Shown piece by piece: positions 51,301-60,515 of a stretch of 64,000 nucleotides of DNA. The position numbers and the translations under genes were made by a program. Origin of the DNA: a bacterium (GTDB lineage: Bacteria > Planctomycetota > Planctomycetia > Kolteriales > Kolteriaceae). The first letter of the stretch is position 1. Every line of letters begins with the position of its first letter. Below the pieces are notes generated by a model that had not been told where the DNA came from, did no database searches, and was given only the letters and a program-made list of their open reading frames with translations. The stretch lies in NCBI GenBank assembly GCA_019753235.1, contig JAIELF010000010.1, forward strand, positions 62,001 through 126,000, written 5' to 3'.

Positions 51301-51451
51301 GGCGACGGTGGTGATCGGCGGGGTGCTCGGGTCGATGATGATGTCGCTTTTCGTACTGCGAGTCTTCTACGTTGTGCTCGATCCCGAAAGTCGTGGACGC
51401 AAGACTTCGTCGGGTGGGCCCGCGGAAGCTAGCCCGACGACATCTCTTTGA
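48317..51451 (+). CDS. CzcA-type heavy-metal RND efflux pump
   Basis: About 1044 residues; twelve membrane helices and two large periplasmic loops exporting a metal ion with the proton gradient. The fourth helix reads 'GAIDFGMIVDSSVVMVENC', the D-F-G-x-I-V-D pattern of the divalent (Zn/Co/Ni) HME class rather than the Cu/Ag CusA class. 'FPDTTPVQVQINTVAPSLGA' and 'VERQITYPIEQSISGL' are the usual N-terminal loop marks. ATG 48317 follows AAGG five bases away; an upstream TTG at 48257 overlaps the adaptor gene. Substrate is inferred. The TetR gene converges and overlaps its last 23 bases. Confidence 0.95.
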   Translation: MPMDMLNRLIDLSLRYRYMVLLLVGIAAVAGVVSMVNLDIDAFPDTTPVQVQINTVAPSLGAEEVERQITYPIEQSISGLRGLAELRSISKFGLSQVTVIFRDDINIYFGRQLINERLSVVELPPGIARPKMGPVSTGLGEVLHYIVGGPSIDTTEARTIHDWVVRPVMRTVPGTAEINTWGGFEKQFEVRIDPDRLIKFGITFSQVVHAVQSNNFNVGGGNISQEGGMLIVQGLGRTKGVDELKQIVIAAQEGVPVRVGDIGEVRIGHAIRRGAVTAEGKGEAVLGLGFMLMGENSHQVTRAMKERLADIRGGLPANLAITPVYDRTELVDFVIDTVRRNLFEGGLFVIAVLFAFLGNVRAALIVALAIPLSMLVAFSGMYRFGIAASLLSLGAIDFGMIVDSSVVMVENCVRRLSEPGNDHRTKLDIIRDAAVEVRRPTLFGELIIMIVYLPILTLEGVEGKLFRPMALTVIFALAGSMVLSLTLMPVLASFLLPRKIHHTDPLLMRLAHRLHDPTLALALRHRGVVLSLAAVLLFVAFGMVLPSLGREFVPRLSEGAIAIGITRLAGTDLNESVRYNTQMEKAILKAFPDEVRHVWSRVGTADVATDPMGVELTDMFVTLYPRDHWTKATSQAEFTELLAKELRDFPGQNLAFSQPIELRMNETVSGVRSDLGIKIFGDDFDVLVEKGNQVKRIVESIPGAADVNAEQLTGQPMLQIKVDQQQVARYGISTQAVLDLVESIGSKPLGEMIDGQLRFPLVARLPEAYRQNTESIGRLLVSTASGQRIPLARLASIEKRSGPATINREWGQRRLTVTANVRGRDLGSFVDEVRRRIADEVALPSARYRITYGGQFENLQRAQNRLLLVVPIALLSIFGLLYATYGRVLDAVRVFMGLPFAWVGGILALWFRDIDLSISAAIGFIAMSGVAVLDDMLFVSAIRQCRQQGMALLEAVTHAAHSRLRPVLMTSLVASLGFVPMALSTGVGAEVQRPLATVVIGGVLGSMMMSLFVLRVFYVVLDPESRGRKTSSGGPAEASPTTSL

Positions 51452-52112
51452 GACCGAGGTACCGCTTGGCGACGAGATACATCTCTTCTTCCACACGCGG
51501 GTCGTCCAGCCTGAGTCCGCAATACCCGGCCTTGTCAAAGATCACCAAGTGCTCGAGGAAACCGGTGATGAGCCCGAGCACGACGCGGACTGCCGACGCC
51601 GGGTCGGGATGATCTACCTCGTTGCCTCGAAGCGATGCCAAATGTTGTGCCACTTGTTGCAATCGTTCTTTCACGGGGTTGTGGAATGCATAACGATCAG
51701 GCTGCGATAGGTTGAGGCCAATGATCGGCGCCAAAACATGCCGGCGTGCCCGGTACTGGTTCACCAATATCTCGATGCCTCGTTGCAGAATCCGATCGAG
51801 AGGGATGTCGTCGAGTTGGTCGATGCTGGCGACGAATTGATCGACCGTGTCTGTGGACTTCGAATTTTCGCGGTCCACCAGCGCGAACAGAACGTCAGCC
51901 TTATCCTGAAATCGAGAGTAGAATACTCCGACCGATGATTTCGCTCGGCGAACAATGTCCGCGACAAGAATCGATTCAAATCGCCGCTCTCGCAATAACT
52001 CTTCGGTCACGTCCAATAAGCGATCGAGAGACGCTTGACTTCGCTGCTGGAGAGGCTCGCGCCGAATCCCCTTTGAATCAAGACGTTTTGGTTCGGATTC
52101 AGAATCAGTCAT
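51429..52112 (-). CDS. TetR-family transcriptional regulator
   Basis: A 227-residue regulator with the N-terminal TetR helix-turn-helix ('RLLDVTEELLRERRFESILV', 'DIVRRAKSSVGVFYSRFQDK') at about residues 28-75 and an unassigned all-helical ligand-binding domain. GGAG lies six bases before the ATG. The gene overlaps the end of the metal pump gene on the opposite strand, so it need not control it; no operator was identified. The upstream 700-base region holds the MITE. Confidence 0.92.
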   Translation of the reverse strand: MTDSESEPKRLDSKGIRREPLQQRSQASLDRLLDVTEELLRERRFESILVADIVRRAKSSVGVFYSRFQDKADVLFALVDRENSKSTDTVDQFVASIDQLDDIPLDRILQRGIEILVNQYRARRHVLAPIIGLNLSQPDRYAFHNPVKERLQQVAQHLASLRGNEVDHPDPASAVRVVLGLITGFLEHLVIFDKAGYCGLRLDDPRVEEEMYLVAKRYLGLKEMSSG

Positions 52113-52819
52113 TTCAGCTCCAGAAGTCGTGAGTCATCGACGCGGGTAGCACGGGCTATCACATACCATGGTGGGTCCTCCGCCAAAGCGTCGTCCAGTA
52201 TGTACATCCACAGTTCAAAGATGAGGGATCCAGGCCGTAAGCAGTGTCCTCAATCGTTTCCAGGCCTGTATCGATCCGAGCCCCTCACAGAGAATGTGAA
52301 CAAAACAGACTCCATGCTGGAACAAGTCTCCGCTCCGGGCGATCCTGGAACCACCTCGTCGACGGAAAAGACAGAGAGTCGTGAAGAGCTACATAGAATG
52401 CCGAGGAATCCATGGGGGTGAAAACCGAACCGCATTCACTATTTTGCAATGAGGCGTAGAGAAATCTCTCGACTCTTCCCACGCCTAGTGCTTGAGTTTA
52501 TGACGGAACTATTAACACTTCAACCGGCGATACGCGTATCCTTTTCCATGGTCTTGATTGTCATGTTCGGACGATCGAATCTAGGCTCTGTCTGAAAAGT
52601 CCGATCTGGCGTCGGTCGGCTGCATCGTCTCGACTCATCGTCTGCCTCCATCGACGATTCACTTTCGAAATCGCCTGCTTCGGCCTCCTTGATCTGGGAC
52701 GATTCGCTCGACCTTGGGCCGACGAGCGACTTTTAAGACAGAGCCTAGTCCTCTTAACGCGGATCTCGAAGGTTTGCTCGCCAATAATTCCACCAGGACT
52801 CTTTTGAACTTTCTCCCGA
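52113..52819. other. Long non-coding region holding a MITE
   Basis: 707 bases between the TetR gene and the end of the BatA-type operon. The main content is the MITE at 52581-52748. The left 470 bases carry no supported gene: the 73-codon frame at 52200 has no ribosome binding site and no recognisable domain. The TetR promoter should be at the left end. Confidence 0.6.
52581..52748. mobile_element. 168-bp MITE with 22-bp terminal inverted repeats
   Basis: The ends read CTAGGCTCTGTCTGAAAAGT going in and, on the other strand, CTAGGCTCTGTCTTAAAAGT, matching over 13 bases, one mismatch, then seven or eight more. The outer CTAG is palindromic and may be the target site duplicate (or TA). No transposase is encoded inside. 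The GGCTCTGTCT tip resembles IS5/IS427-group ends that target CTAG or YTAR, so a non-autonomous derivative of such an element is likely. It lies 71 bases after the stop of the BatA-type operon. Confidence 0.85.
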
Positions 52820-55174
52820 TCACGCGAGATACACCATTTTTCGGATGACCCATTCCGTTCCTGCTAAGCAGACAGCCGCCAGCAGGACCCACGTGTTATC
52901 CCAAAGCCCGATCGGCGCCGTCAAAACCAGTTCTCTTTCGGAACGATCCTGCAGCATGGCGGGGAGACGACTAAGTTCTTCGAGCGGCAGATAGTTGCCG
53001 CCCGTTTGTTGAGCAAGACTCTTCAGACTTGTCTCGTCCAGCGTTGGATCGGTGAACTCGCGAGCGGGAATCTCGGCCCGAATGGTCTTCTCTAGAACAT
53101 CGTTCGAATCCGGAGCAAGCATTCGAAGACGATACTCGCCGGGGATGGGAATGGTGACGGACGCTTCAAAGAAACCTGGTCTCGATGTTGAGGGGAGCAT
53201 GTCGATCGAGTTCGATTTCGTGTCCGGGCCGGTCACAGAAAGGGAAACAACGCCCGTGGTGATCGGTCGATAGTCCGGCCCCAGGATTTGACATCGTACG
53301 GGGAGACTTGTCCCAGCGGGGAAGCGATCGCCATCGACAAGAATGTTTCCTCGGCTTGAACCTCGCATCAATCTTGACTGGCTCATCTCTCGAACCAAAC
53401 GAACCCAGAACCGGTCGTACGAATCCTCGCCGCGGGCGCGGAGTCTCCACATCTCGCCAGAACCGAGGTAAAAGACTCGTCCCGCACCGACGAACTGCGT
53501 CGCCATCAAGGCGGGCGCGGAACTTCCGACGCTGGCGCGAGGGTCACTGTAGGTTGCGAGCAGCGTGGCGGCGGGCTTGAGAGTCGTCGCAGGATAGCAC
53601 CAATAGAATCCAGGGAAATCGTCCCATCGTCGACGCGATCCAATCTCATCGTCCTCCAAGCGAAGGAAGCTGGCTTGCTGGCCGTCGGTGGTGAAACGAA
53701 GACGCCAAGGATCTCGGTATCGGCCTGCTTCAAAGTCGCTGGTGAAGACTTCCTTGAGCACCACTGGGTAGAGTGCTTCGATCGGCGAACCAGGAGAAGC
53801 GGTGACGTCACGCGCGAGTGCCGGCGTGAACACGGGACCTGCAACCAGAATCGCGCCGGCAGCTTGTCGACTGACCCATTCTTCGACGAGCGCTGCTGAC
53901 TCGGGCCCGATCGCTTGCCAATCGGGATCGACGGCGACGAGAACATCGTAGCGGAACAGTTCCTCTCGGCTCTTCGGAAACTGAACGAGCGACTCTTTCC
54001 CCTCTTGGGCCGACGTTGCGCGGGCTGTTTGTAGATAGACCGAAAGTTCCATCGAGGGATCGCGAAACAACAGATTGCGAATGAATCGATACTCTCGAGT
54101 CGGTCCGCCGGCCCAGAGCAGGACCTTCGTTTTCTGGTCGACGACATCCAAGCTGGATTGCGAAGCATTGTCATCGTCGCGCACTTCGCCCGGTTGGGGC
54201 GTCGCTCGACAGACAATCTCGAACGGGCCAACCTTGTCGGGCACAAAACTAAACTCAACAGGGGCACCGACACCATCGGCCGAGAACGTGACGTCTTGCA
54301 CTTCGAGCAACGTGTTGGTTCCGTCGTTACCCGCGGAGCGAAGGATCAGTTCGACGGCAGTGCTGGCACCAGGTTTTCCTGTTGCCTCGACGATGGCCGA
54401 CCCATTGACGCGGTCGCCTCGAAAAACACGGGTCGGCATTCGAATCTCACGAACACGAAGATTGAAAGGGGGCGTCCTCGAGCCAACCCCCACCGGGTAA
54501 ATCGGGACTCGCGCCTCGCGAGCCATTTTGACGGCCGAGTCGAGACTCCCACCAGCGTTGTGCCTGCCATCGGTAAAGAGAATAATCCCCGTCAGAGGTG
54601 CTTCCCAGTTGTCGCGCATAATCCCCGCGATGGCGTCTCCCAATCGCGTGTCGGTATCGTTCGGGCCCATTTGTTCCACAGCGTCGGCCATCAATTGAAG
54701 ATTTGTCTGATCGGCATGTCGGTTCATTCGCGCCGCTTCCGGGGCGGGCTTCGCGCCGTGATAGAGATGCAAGTCGTGACTCTTGCCGATCGAGGCGAGG
54801 AGTTCCGTCTGAGTGATCTTCGCTTGAACCGCGTCAAAACGACTGGCGGGATGGCTCCCGTCGACCGAGGGAGAGATCTCGATGGCCGGCAAAGACATGC
54901 TCAGCGAGTCGTCCATCGCCATTGCCACGCGTGAGACTCGCTCGTTTTCGATCTCAACACGAAGACGAGGTTCGAGCAGCGCCGCTCCCACCAGAAGGAG
55001 TAGGCAGACCCGAAGACCCAAAAGAATTCGACGAACCAGCGGGGAATGCCGAGCGGTATCGCGACGGTAGACAACAACGATGACACCGCCGACCATCATC
55101 AGCAGCCCCAAAAGGGAAGCCGCCAACATGGGTGCATCCGCCCATCGACCAAGTTCGAACGAATAGTGTGTCAA
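52820..55174 (-). CDS. VWA-domain membrane protein, last gene of the BatA-type operon
   Basis: About 784 residues: two N-terminal membrane helices (~residues 17-36 and 49-65), a VWA domain starting at 'RVAMAMDDSLSMSLPAIE' (D-D-S-L-S, metal site D-x-S-x-S) and with 'GIILFTDGRHNAGG' as the T-D-G motif. A beta-sandwich follows, then a glutamine-amidotransferase-like part ('VLLWAGGPTREYRFIRNLL', 'LVAVDPDWQAIG'), and a C-terminal membrane helix ('TWVLLAAVCLAGTEWV'). It is the usual large partner of MoxR/DUF58/BatA systems. The TTG at 55174 gives the full N-terminus; ATG 55129 is a shorter option; neither has a strong ribosome binding site. Confidence 0.85.
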   Translation of the reverse strand: MTHYSFELGRWADAPMLAASLLGLLMMVGGVIVVVYRRDTARHSPLVRRILLGLRVCLLLLVGAALLEPRLRVEIENERVSRVAMAMDDSLSMSLPAIEISPSVDGSHPASRFDAVQAKITQTELLASIGKSHDLHLYHGAKPAPEAARMNRHADQTNLQLMADAVEQMGPNDTDTRLGDAIAGIMRDNWEAPLTGIILFTDGRHNAGGSLDSAVKMAREARVPIYPVGVGSRTPPFNLRVREIRMPTRVFRGDRVNGSAIVEATGKPGASTAVELILRSAGNDGTNTLLEVQDVTFSADGVGAPVEFSFVPDKVGPFEIVCRATPQPGEVRDDDNASQSSLDVVDQKTKVLLWAGGPTREYRFIRNLLFRDPSMELSVYLQTARATSAQEGKESLVQFPKSREELFRYDVLVAVDPDWQAIGPESAALVEEWVSRQAAGAILVAGPVFTPALARDVTASPGSPIEALYPVVLKEVFTSDFEAGRYRDPWRLRFTTDGQQASFLRLEDDEIGSRRRWDDFPGFYWCYPATTLKPAATLLATYSDPRASVGSSAPALMATQFVGAGRVFYLGSGEMWRLRARGEDSYDRFWVRLVREMSQSRLMRGSSRGNILVDGDRFPAGTSLPVRCQILGPDYRPITTGVVSLSVTGPDTKSNSIDMLPSTSRPGFFEASVTIPIPGEYRLRMLAPDSNDVLEKTIRAEIPAREFTDPTLDETSLKSLAQQTGGNYLPLEELSRLPAMLQDRSERELVLTAPIGLWDNTWVLLAAVCLAGTEWVIRKMVYLA

Positions 55175-55252
55175 TCTATTGTCACCGTCATGCCCATCGA
55201 AGCTTCAACATCACATCGCTACTCCCGGCGTTCCGTGGTTCTATCTCCGACA

Positions 55253-57421
55253 TCAATGATCTCGGCGGTGATAACCTAATCGTAAACTGAGTGCTTGCTC
55301 GGCCACGAGGATCAATAACAGGATCATTAGAATCGCATCTTTCGCCTCCAGCGATCGAGGCCCGCGCCAAGAGTCTCTTTCGGAGGAAGTGATGTAGTCG
55401 AACTCGATCCCCTTCCAGATCTCTTCGAGATTGGCTTTGCCGACCTTCGAGAGATCCCCTTCTTTCGGATCGAGATTAAACGCGTGACCTCGTTCTCGCG
55501 TGGTTCCGTCGGCACGCGTCTGTTGCACACGATACACACCCGGAGTCGCGATCCCCGCGACCGTGATCGACGCCGACGTTCCATCAACTTGAGCGCGGAG
55601 AGGTTCCTCTGTGATTTCCGACGAGGCGGGCCGGCGAAGAGTCGCATCCGCGCGATATTCCGTCAGATTCCATCGAAGATTCCACGGCTCGCCAAGGTTC
55701 GATTCAGGCCGATCGACCACCGGACTGGAAAGAAAGTCTTGCAGGCGAAGCATGCCAACGACATACGACGGGTTTTGAGGCCAAGAGGTCCATGAATCTC
55801 CTGCCGAGGTCAACGAAATCAGAACGCGACCTTTGCCCTGGTTCGAAGCCATCCAAAGAGGCGAACGATCGCGATGGTTCAGCACCCGCTTCCAAGAGGG
55901 CAGAATATTCTTCTCATCTACCTGCCAGTATCGATCGACGCGGACTGTCTGCAAGTAGGAGTTTCGCTCTTGAGCGAGAGGCTCCCAGAGTGGATCGTCG
56001 GCAGGCCGAAGATCGCCTTCTTCGTCGGGTGAACTTCGATCGACAAGCGGCGTTGTCAGCAGTGGCCCGGGGAGCAAGGATATCTCCGCAGAGCCGAGCA
56101 CTTCGTTGTACTGGGCCGAATTGACTTGATCCCCCATGAAAATGGCCAACCCACCTCCCTCTTGCACGAACGTCCGTAAGGCACGTCCCCACTCCCGATC
56201 GATCTTGGGAAGGTTCAATAGGAAGATCGATCGATACGAAGAAAGGTCAAGAGACGCTGCTTCCGCAGAGTTTCGTACATCTGGCGCGACGCCGGTCACC
56301 GCGTCCCCCCCCGGAGCGAGCGCCAAGGCAAGATACATTGACTCACGCCGATCGGGCGTGTCATCGACAAGGAGCACCGGCACGGTGTCGGGTGTCATGA
56401 TGGCGGCATAGCGAACGTCATCGGCCACAAACGGGTCGGCATCAATCTGAATGGCGAGTTCATGCACGCCCGCGGTCGACGCGATCAACTCCATCGACGC
56501 GAGCTTCTCCTCCGACGGAGCAATCTCATCGATCACGCGTGCCGGGAGTGCTCGGCCGTTCCAACGGGGCGTGACCGTCAGACGGGAGACCGCACGATTC
56601 GAATGGTTCCGGACCGCGACGGTGGCCGTGAATGGAACACCGGCCGCTGGAGGGGATCGATCGATCGCGATATCGATGATGCCGACGTTGTCGGCTGGTT
56701 TGGTCACCAGATCAATCAATCGGAGCCGAACGGTTTTCGCATCGAGTCGGCGAGCGGCCTCTTGTGTCTGGATATCTTCTTGCCAGTCTTTACGAGTGAA
56801 ATCGCTGAGAATATGAATGGCGGCGGGGGTCCCAGCCGCGAGGGCGGCATCGATCGTTTGCAATGCAAGGGCAGGCGAAGTGGACTCCCACGAAAGAGAG
56901 ACTGATTCGACAAGCCCCTTCCAACTGTTGACTAACGAACGATCGACCAACTCGCGATCGGCGAGCGGCAATGAGGGCTGCGTCGAGCGGAGTAACGTGA
57001 CGCGATGTTGACCCGATTGCCGACTCAGTTCGTCGACGAGATCGAGAATGCGCTGCTTGGCCAGCGCGTGCGGCGTGGTGCCAGCAATCTCTTGTCCCAT
57101 GCTGGCCGAGTCATCCCAAACGATCCAGTGATCCGTTGTTCCGCCAGCCCCCAGCAATGACGCCAGTGAGCCGGTCGCCTGTGGGCGGGCAAGCGCGATG
57201 ACCACTAAGGCAATCAGCGCGCAGCGAAGCAGTAGCAGAAGAAGTTGTTCCCACCAGATCCGTCGACGATGGCGTCGTTGGCTTTCTCGAAGGAACTCCA
57301 TGGCGGCAAAACGGACGCGACGAAAGCGGTACCGATTCCAAAGATGGATCAAAATGGGGACGGCCAAAAGAGCCAGTCCCGAGAGGAGCCAAGGATGCGC
57401 AAAGCCGGTCAGTCCCGTCAT
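55253..57421 (-). CDS. BatA-type membrane protein with VWA domain
   Basis: A 722-residue protein. The N-terminal 'FAHPWLLSGLALLAVPILIHLW' and 'RRVRFAAMEFLRES' are the BatA/aerotolerance N-terminal region, with a second helix at ~62-82. The VWA domain follows ('WIVWDDSASMGQEI', D-x-S-x-S). A beta-sandwich and a ThuA/glutamine-amidotransferase-like part come next ('VPVLLVDDTPDRRES', 'SIFLLNLPKID'). A C-terminal helix 'AILMILLLILVAEQALSL' anchors it. The start overlaps the DUF58 stop (ATGA), so the proteins are made together. The process it serves is not certain: stress tolerance or envelope integrity have been proposed for the family. Confidence 0.9.
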   Translation of the reverse strand: MTGLTGFAHPWLLSGLALLAVPILIHLWNRYRFRRVRFAAMEFLRESQRRHRRRIWWEQLLLLLLRCALIALVVIALARPQATGSLASLLGAGGTTDHWIVWDDSASMGQEIAGTTPHALAKQRILDLVDELSRQSGQHRVTLLRSTQPSLPLADRELVDRSLVNSWKGLVESVSLSWESTSPALALQTIDAALAAGTPAAIHILSDFTRKDWQEDIQTQEAARRLDAKTVRLRLIDLVTKPADNVGIIDIAIDRSPPAAGVPFTATVAVRNHSNRAVSRLTVTPRWNGRALPARVIDEIAPSEEKLASMELIASTAGVHELAIQIDADPFVADDVRYAAIMTPDTVPVLLVDDTPDRRESMYLALALAPGGDAVTGVAPDVRNSAEAASLDLSSYRSIFLLNLPKIDREWGRALRTFVQEGGGLAIFMGDQVNSAQYNEVLGSAEISLLPGPLLTTPLVDRSSPDEEGDLRPADDPLWEPLAQERNSYLQTVRVDRYWQVDEKNILPSWKRVLNHRDRSPLWMASNQGKGRVLISLTSAGDSWTSWPQNPSYVVGMLRLQDFLSSPVVDRPESNLGEPWNLRWNLTEYRADATLRRPASSEITEEPLRAQVDGTSASITVAGIATPGVYRVQQTRADGTTRERGHAFNLDPKEGDLSKVGKANLEEIWKGIEFDYITSSERDSWRGPRSLEAKDAILMILLLILVAEQALSLRLGYHRRDH

Positions 57422-58308
57422 GAGCGCATCCTTTCCCGCAAGAGCGACGCAAGAGCGACATCCGCTCCCTCACCGGTTCGGCAAAGGCGATAGTCGACGC
57501 GGAGCGAGCCGCACCTCTGTCGGATCTCTGTCAAGAACGACTGCATCGACTGGCGATATCCATCACGCAGTCCGCGGGCGTCGCACAGAATAGCTTCGTC
57601 ATCTTCCATTCCCTCGAAGCGAGTTGTCCCTTCGAAAGGAAAATCCAATTCGTCCGGATGAAGAACATGCATGACGATCACATCGTGCCTGCGCTCTCGC
57701 AAGGAGCGGAGTCCCAGAAAGAATCTTTCTCGATCGACGAATAGATCGGAGACAATCACCACGATTCCCCGGCCCGTCATTCGATCCAAAGGACGTACAA
57801 GAGCGTCTTCCAAACCACGCGGAGTGCCGGCCCCGCCGGTCAAGAGCGTGGCAAGAATGGTGCGAAGGTGGCCTTGACCCTGGCGGAGAGGGACGTTTCG
57901 TTTGCTGTCGTTGGGGACAATTAATCCGACGCTATCGGATTGCCGAAGGAGCAAGAACGCCAGCGAGCCGGCGAGCTGCTGGGCGTAGGCGATCTTCTGC
58001 CGATCTCCCTGGCCGTACTCCATCGATGGGCTGGTATCGACGAGGAGCATGGCCCGCAGATTAGTCTCTTCTTCGAACTCGCGAACATAGAGCCGATCAG
58101 ACTTGGCCCAGACTTTCCAATCGAGATAACGTAGATCGTCGCCGGCAGCGTAGGGGCGATGCTGCGCAAAGTCGGCCGACCCGCCGCGAAAGGGGCTTGC
58201 GTGGCGCCCCGCGAGGAGCCCCTCGACGATCGAACGAGATCTTACCTCCAGCGATTCGACTCGCCGAACGATCTCAGGATCTAAGGATGGCGGCAAATCG
58301 CTTGTCAC
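57418..58308 (-). CDS. DUF58 domain protein
   Basis: A 296-residue cytoplasmic or membrane-associated protein of the DUF58 family that partners MoxR ATPases. Its N-terminal '[20 protein letters not shown]' and '[20 protein letters not shown]' are diagnostic, followed by a VWA-like fold with '[14 protein letters not shown]' (D-x-S-x-S) and '[10 protein letters not shown]'. The role is probably to hand a substrate to or from MoxR; not established. It overlaps the MoxR gene by 35 bases and the BatA gene by 4. Confidence 0.93.
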   Translation of the reverse strand: MTSDLPPSLDPEIVRRVESLEVRSRSIVEGLLAGRHASPFRGGSADFAQHRPYAAGDDLRYLDWKVWAKSDRLYVREFEEETNLRAMLLVDTSPSMEYGQGDRQKIAYAQQLAGSLAFLLLRQSDSVGLIVPNDSKRNVPLRQGQGHLRTILATLLTGGAGTPRGLEDALVRPLDRMTGRGIVVIVSDLFVDRERFFLGLRSLRERRHDVIVMHVLHPDELDFPFEGTTRFEGMEDDEAILCDARGLRDGYRQSMQSFLTEIRQRCGSLRVDYRLCRTGEGADVALASLLRERMRS

Positions 58309-59368
58309 GGGCGAGTTCGTCCTCTTGTTGCGGCGTCTGTTCGATCAGCCGACCGATGATAGTATCGGTGGTGATCCCTTCGGACTCGGCGGAGAACCTC
58401 CGCAATAGACGATGTCGCATCACCGGCGCCGCCAGGGCGGCAACATCCTCACACGATGCGGCCGGCCGACCGCGCGCTGCTGCCCGAGCTTTTGCTCCCA
58501 ACACCAAAAACTGCACCGCTCGCGGGCCCGCGCCGCAGGTGAGGCTATCGCTGATGTACTTGGGGATTCCCTCTTCCCCAACGCGAGTCTGTCGCACCAA
58601 TGCCAACGCATACTTGAGCACATGATCCGTCGCAGGGATTCGCCGAACCAAAGACTGAATATCGATGATCTCGTCGGCCGAGAGAACCGGATCAAGCCAG
58701 ACAGGGTCTTGGCTGGTCGTACGTCGCGCCACTTCCAGTTCATCGGAGAAGCTGGGATACTTCACAAAGACTTTCATCATGAAACGGTCTTGTTGCGCTT
58801 CGGGAAGGGGATAAGTTCCCTCTTGTTCGATCGGATTCTGCGTGGCCAACACGAAAAAGGGGTCGGCCAGTTTATGCCGAACGCGCCCAACGGTCACTTG
58901 GCGTTCTTGCATGGCCTCGAGCAGGGCGGCTTGCGTCTTCGGAGGTGTTCGGTTGATCTCGTCCGCCAAGATCACATGAGCAAAAATCGGCCCTTCGAGA
59001 AATCGCCGTTCTCGTTCGCCTGTCGATCGATTCTCCTCGATCACTTCGGTTCCGGTGATGTCGGCCGGCATGAGATCGGGAGTGAACTGAATTCGACTAA
59101 ACGAAAGCGACAGCGACCTTGCCAGCGTGCTGATCGTCAAGGTCTTGGCCAGCCCGGGAACTCCTTCGAGGATCGCGTGCCCGTTACAAAACAAGGTCAG
59201 AAGAAGTTGTTCGATAACATCGTCCTGTCCAACAATGACGCGTCCGATCTGTTCTTTCAATCGACAGGAGGCGGATTGTAACTTGTCGAGGGCGGCCAGG
59301 TCGGAATCGCTGTTCGAGTTGATTGCCTCTGCCACGTCGCGCGATTCTCCTCGGTTTGACTGATTCAA
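58274..59368 (-). CDS. MoxR-family AAA ATPase
   Basis: A 364-residue AAA+ chaperone-like ATPase. Walker A '[15 protein letters not shown]', Walker B '[20 protein letters not shown]', sensor 1 '[20 protein letters not shown]' and the arginine-finger region '[10 protein letters not shown]' are all intact. MoxR ATPases act with VWA proteins to activate or insert cofactors into enzymes; in methylotrophs MoxR matures methanol dehydrogenase, and C1 genes do occur in this window. Here the partner set is DUF58, BatA and a large VWA protein, encoded directly downstream with overlaps. Cytoplasmic. Confidence 0.96.
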   Translation of the reverse strand: MNQSNRGESRDVAEAINSNSDSDLAALDKLQSASCRLKEQIGRVIVGQDDVIEQLLLTLFCNGHAILEGVPGLAKTLTISTLARSLSLSFSRIQFTPDLMPADITGTEVIEENRSTGERERRFLEGPIFAHVILADEINRTPPKTQAALLEAMQERQVTVGRVRHKLADPFFVLATQNPIEQEGTYPLPEAQQDRFMMKVFVKYPSFSDELEVARRTTSQDPVWLDPVLSADEIIDIQSLVRRIPATDHVLKYALALVRQTRVGEEGIPKYISDSLTCGAGPRAVQFLVLGAKARAAARGRPAASCEDVAALAAPVMRHRLLRRFSAESEGITTDTIIGRLIEQTPQQEDELARDKRFAAILRS

Positions 59369-59441
59369 TGCTTACCTTCTTCCCTCATCGTAACCACACC
59401 GCTGCGTCCATGGAAAGTGCCGGGTTCAAGAGAGATGGTTC

Positions 59442-60515
59442 TCATCGCTGATAGATCGGCAAGTATCCGTTGTCGAGCTGCAAAATAGTGAGGTTCAACG
59501 AGGTGGTATAGACGGCACCGATGTACCCTTCGTTCCAGCTACCGTCGGGCGCCTGCTGATCGATGATGACGTTGTGGATTTTATCAGCGTAGCGTTTCCA
59601 AGCTTCGTCCCCCTGTCGATAGACGACTTGGGCATAGTAGTACTGGGCGTATTGCCAGTGCCCGAACGATTGCTGCGCGGTTGCCGGGCCGAGCGTTTTC
59701 TCGGCATAGGCAATGAGCCGACCTACAAGTGGGTTCTGATACTCGCCGGCATTGAACAAGCAAACGATGGCCGCTGCCGTGATGGGGGGGCGAGGCCCGC
59801 CCGGCGTCTTAAGACTGTATCGGACTCCTCCTTCGGCATCGGTACATCGTTCGATGTAGCTGATGCCGCGAGAGATGATCGTCCTCGGGACGGCAATCCC
59901 CGCGTTGCGACAAGCTCTGAGTCCCTGCATTTGGGTAACAGTGACCGATCCTTCATCGAAGCCGTTGCCATCTCGTGCCGAGACATACCCCCAACCCCCG
60001 TCGGGTGTCTGGGCCTGGCCGGCAAACTCGACGGCGCGGTGCAACACATCCACGAGCTTCGTACGTCGTGCCGGGTCCTCTTCTTCGCCGAGCACCTCCG
60101 AAAGAAACAGCATCGAAAAGCCGTGGCCGTACATGTAGCGGGTATCTCGCTGCGGATCGCCGATAAGGCCGTTCGGTTGCGATTGATCGATGAGAAAGCC
60201 GACGGCGGATTCGATCTGCTTGGCGTACTTACCTTGAATCGTGGTGTTGCCGTCCAGCAAGATCGCTGTGCCCGCCAGCGCGGTCATCGCCACGGGGTAA
60301 GTTCCACCATCGGCAAGCCACTGGCCGCCGCGCGATTGCGATCCCGCGAGATAACGTAGTCCTGCGTCGATTGACTTGCGGACCTTCGGATCGCGCGATG
60401 TCGCATCGCCCCGAGCATTCGTCAGCGAGAAGCCGATGCTGGCCCATCCAACGATCAAGAAGATGGCGAGTCGTCGGCTTCCCTGGGAAAAGGTTATACG
60501 TGATGAATGGGTCAT
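59442..60515 (-). CDS. Exported squalene-cyclase-like repeat protein
   Basis: A 357-residue protein with a signal peptide ('LAIFLIVGWASIGFSL') and an alpha/alpha-barrel of terpene-cyclase-type repeats: 'GLRYLAGSQSRGGQWL', 'AGQAQTPDGGWGYVS', 'CTDAEGGVRYSL' and 'DQQAPDGSWNEGYIG' resemble the Q-W (Q-x-x-x-G-x-W) motifs. The D-x-D-D catalytic motif of real squalene-hopene cyclases is absent, so it is probably a binding protein in the periplasm. It overlaps the PQQ-propeller stop by 4 bases and is followed by MoxR 73 bases later, so it is part of that transcript. Confidence 0.85.
   Translation of the reverse strand: MTHSSRITFSQGSRRLAIFLIVGWASIGFSLTNARGDATSRDPKVRKSIDAGLRYLAGSQSRGGQWLADGGTYPVAMTALAGTAILLDGNTTIQGKYAKQIESAVGFLIDQSQPNGLIGDPQRDTRYMYGHGFSMLFLSEVLGEEEDPARRTKLVDVLHRAVEFAGQAQTPDGGWGYVSARDGNGFDEGSVTVTQMQGLRACRNAGIAVPRTIISRGISYIERCTDAEGGVRYSLKTPGGPRPPITAAAIVCLFNAGEYQNPLVGRLIAYAEKTLGPATAQQSFGHWQYAQYYYAQVVYRQGDEAWKRYADKIHNVIIDQQAPDGSWNEGYIGAVYTTSLNLTILQLDNGYLPIYQR

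Noticed and set aside
52200-52421. 73-codon frame between the TetR gene and the MITE
   Set aside because: No ribosome binding site, no recognisable domain, and composition typical of chance frames.
58274-59368. MoxR as evidence of a methanol dehydrogenase maturation system linked to mch
   Set aside because: The MoxR here belongs to a BatA-type operon and no dehydrogenase, cytochrome or PQQ synthesis gene is adjacent; the PQQ-like propeller lacks dehydrogenase marks.
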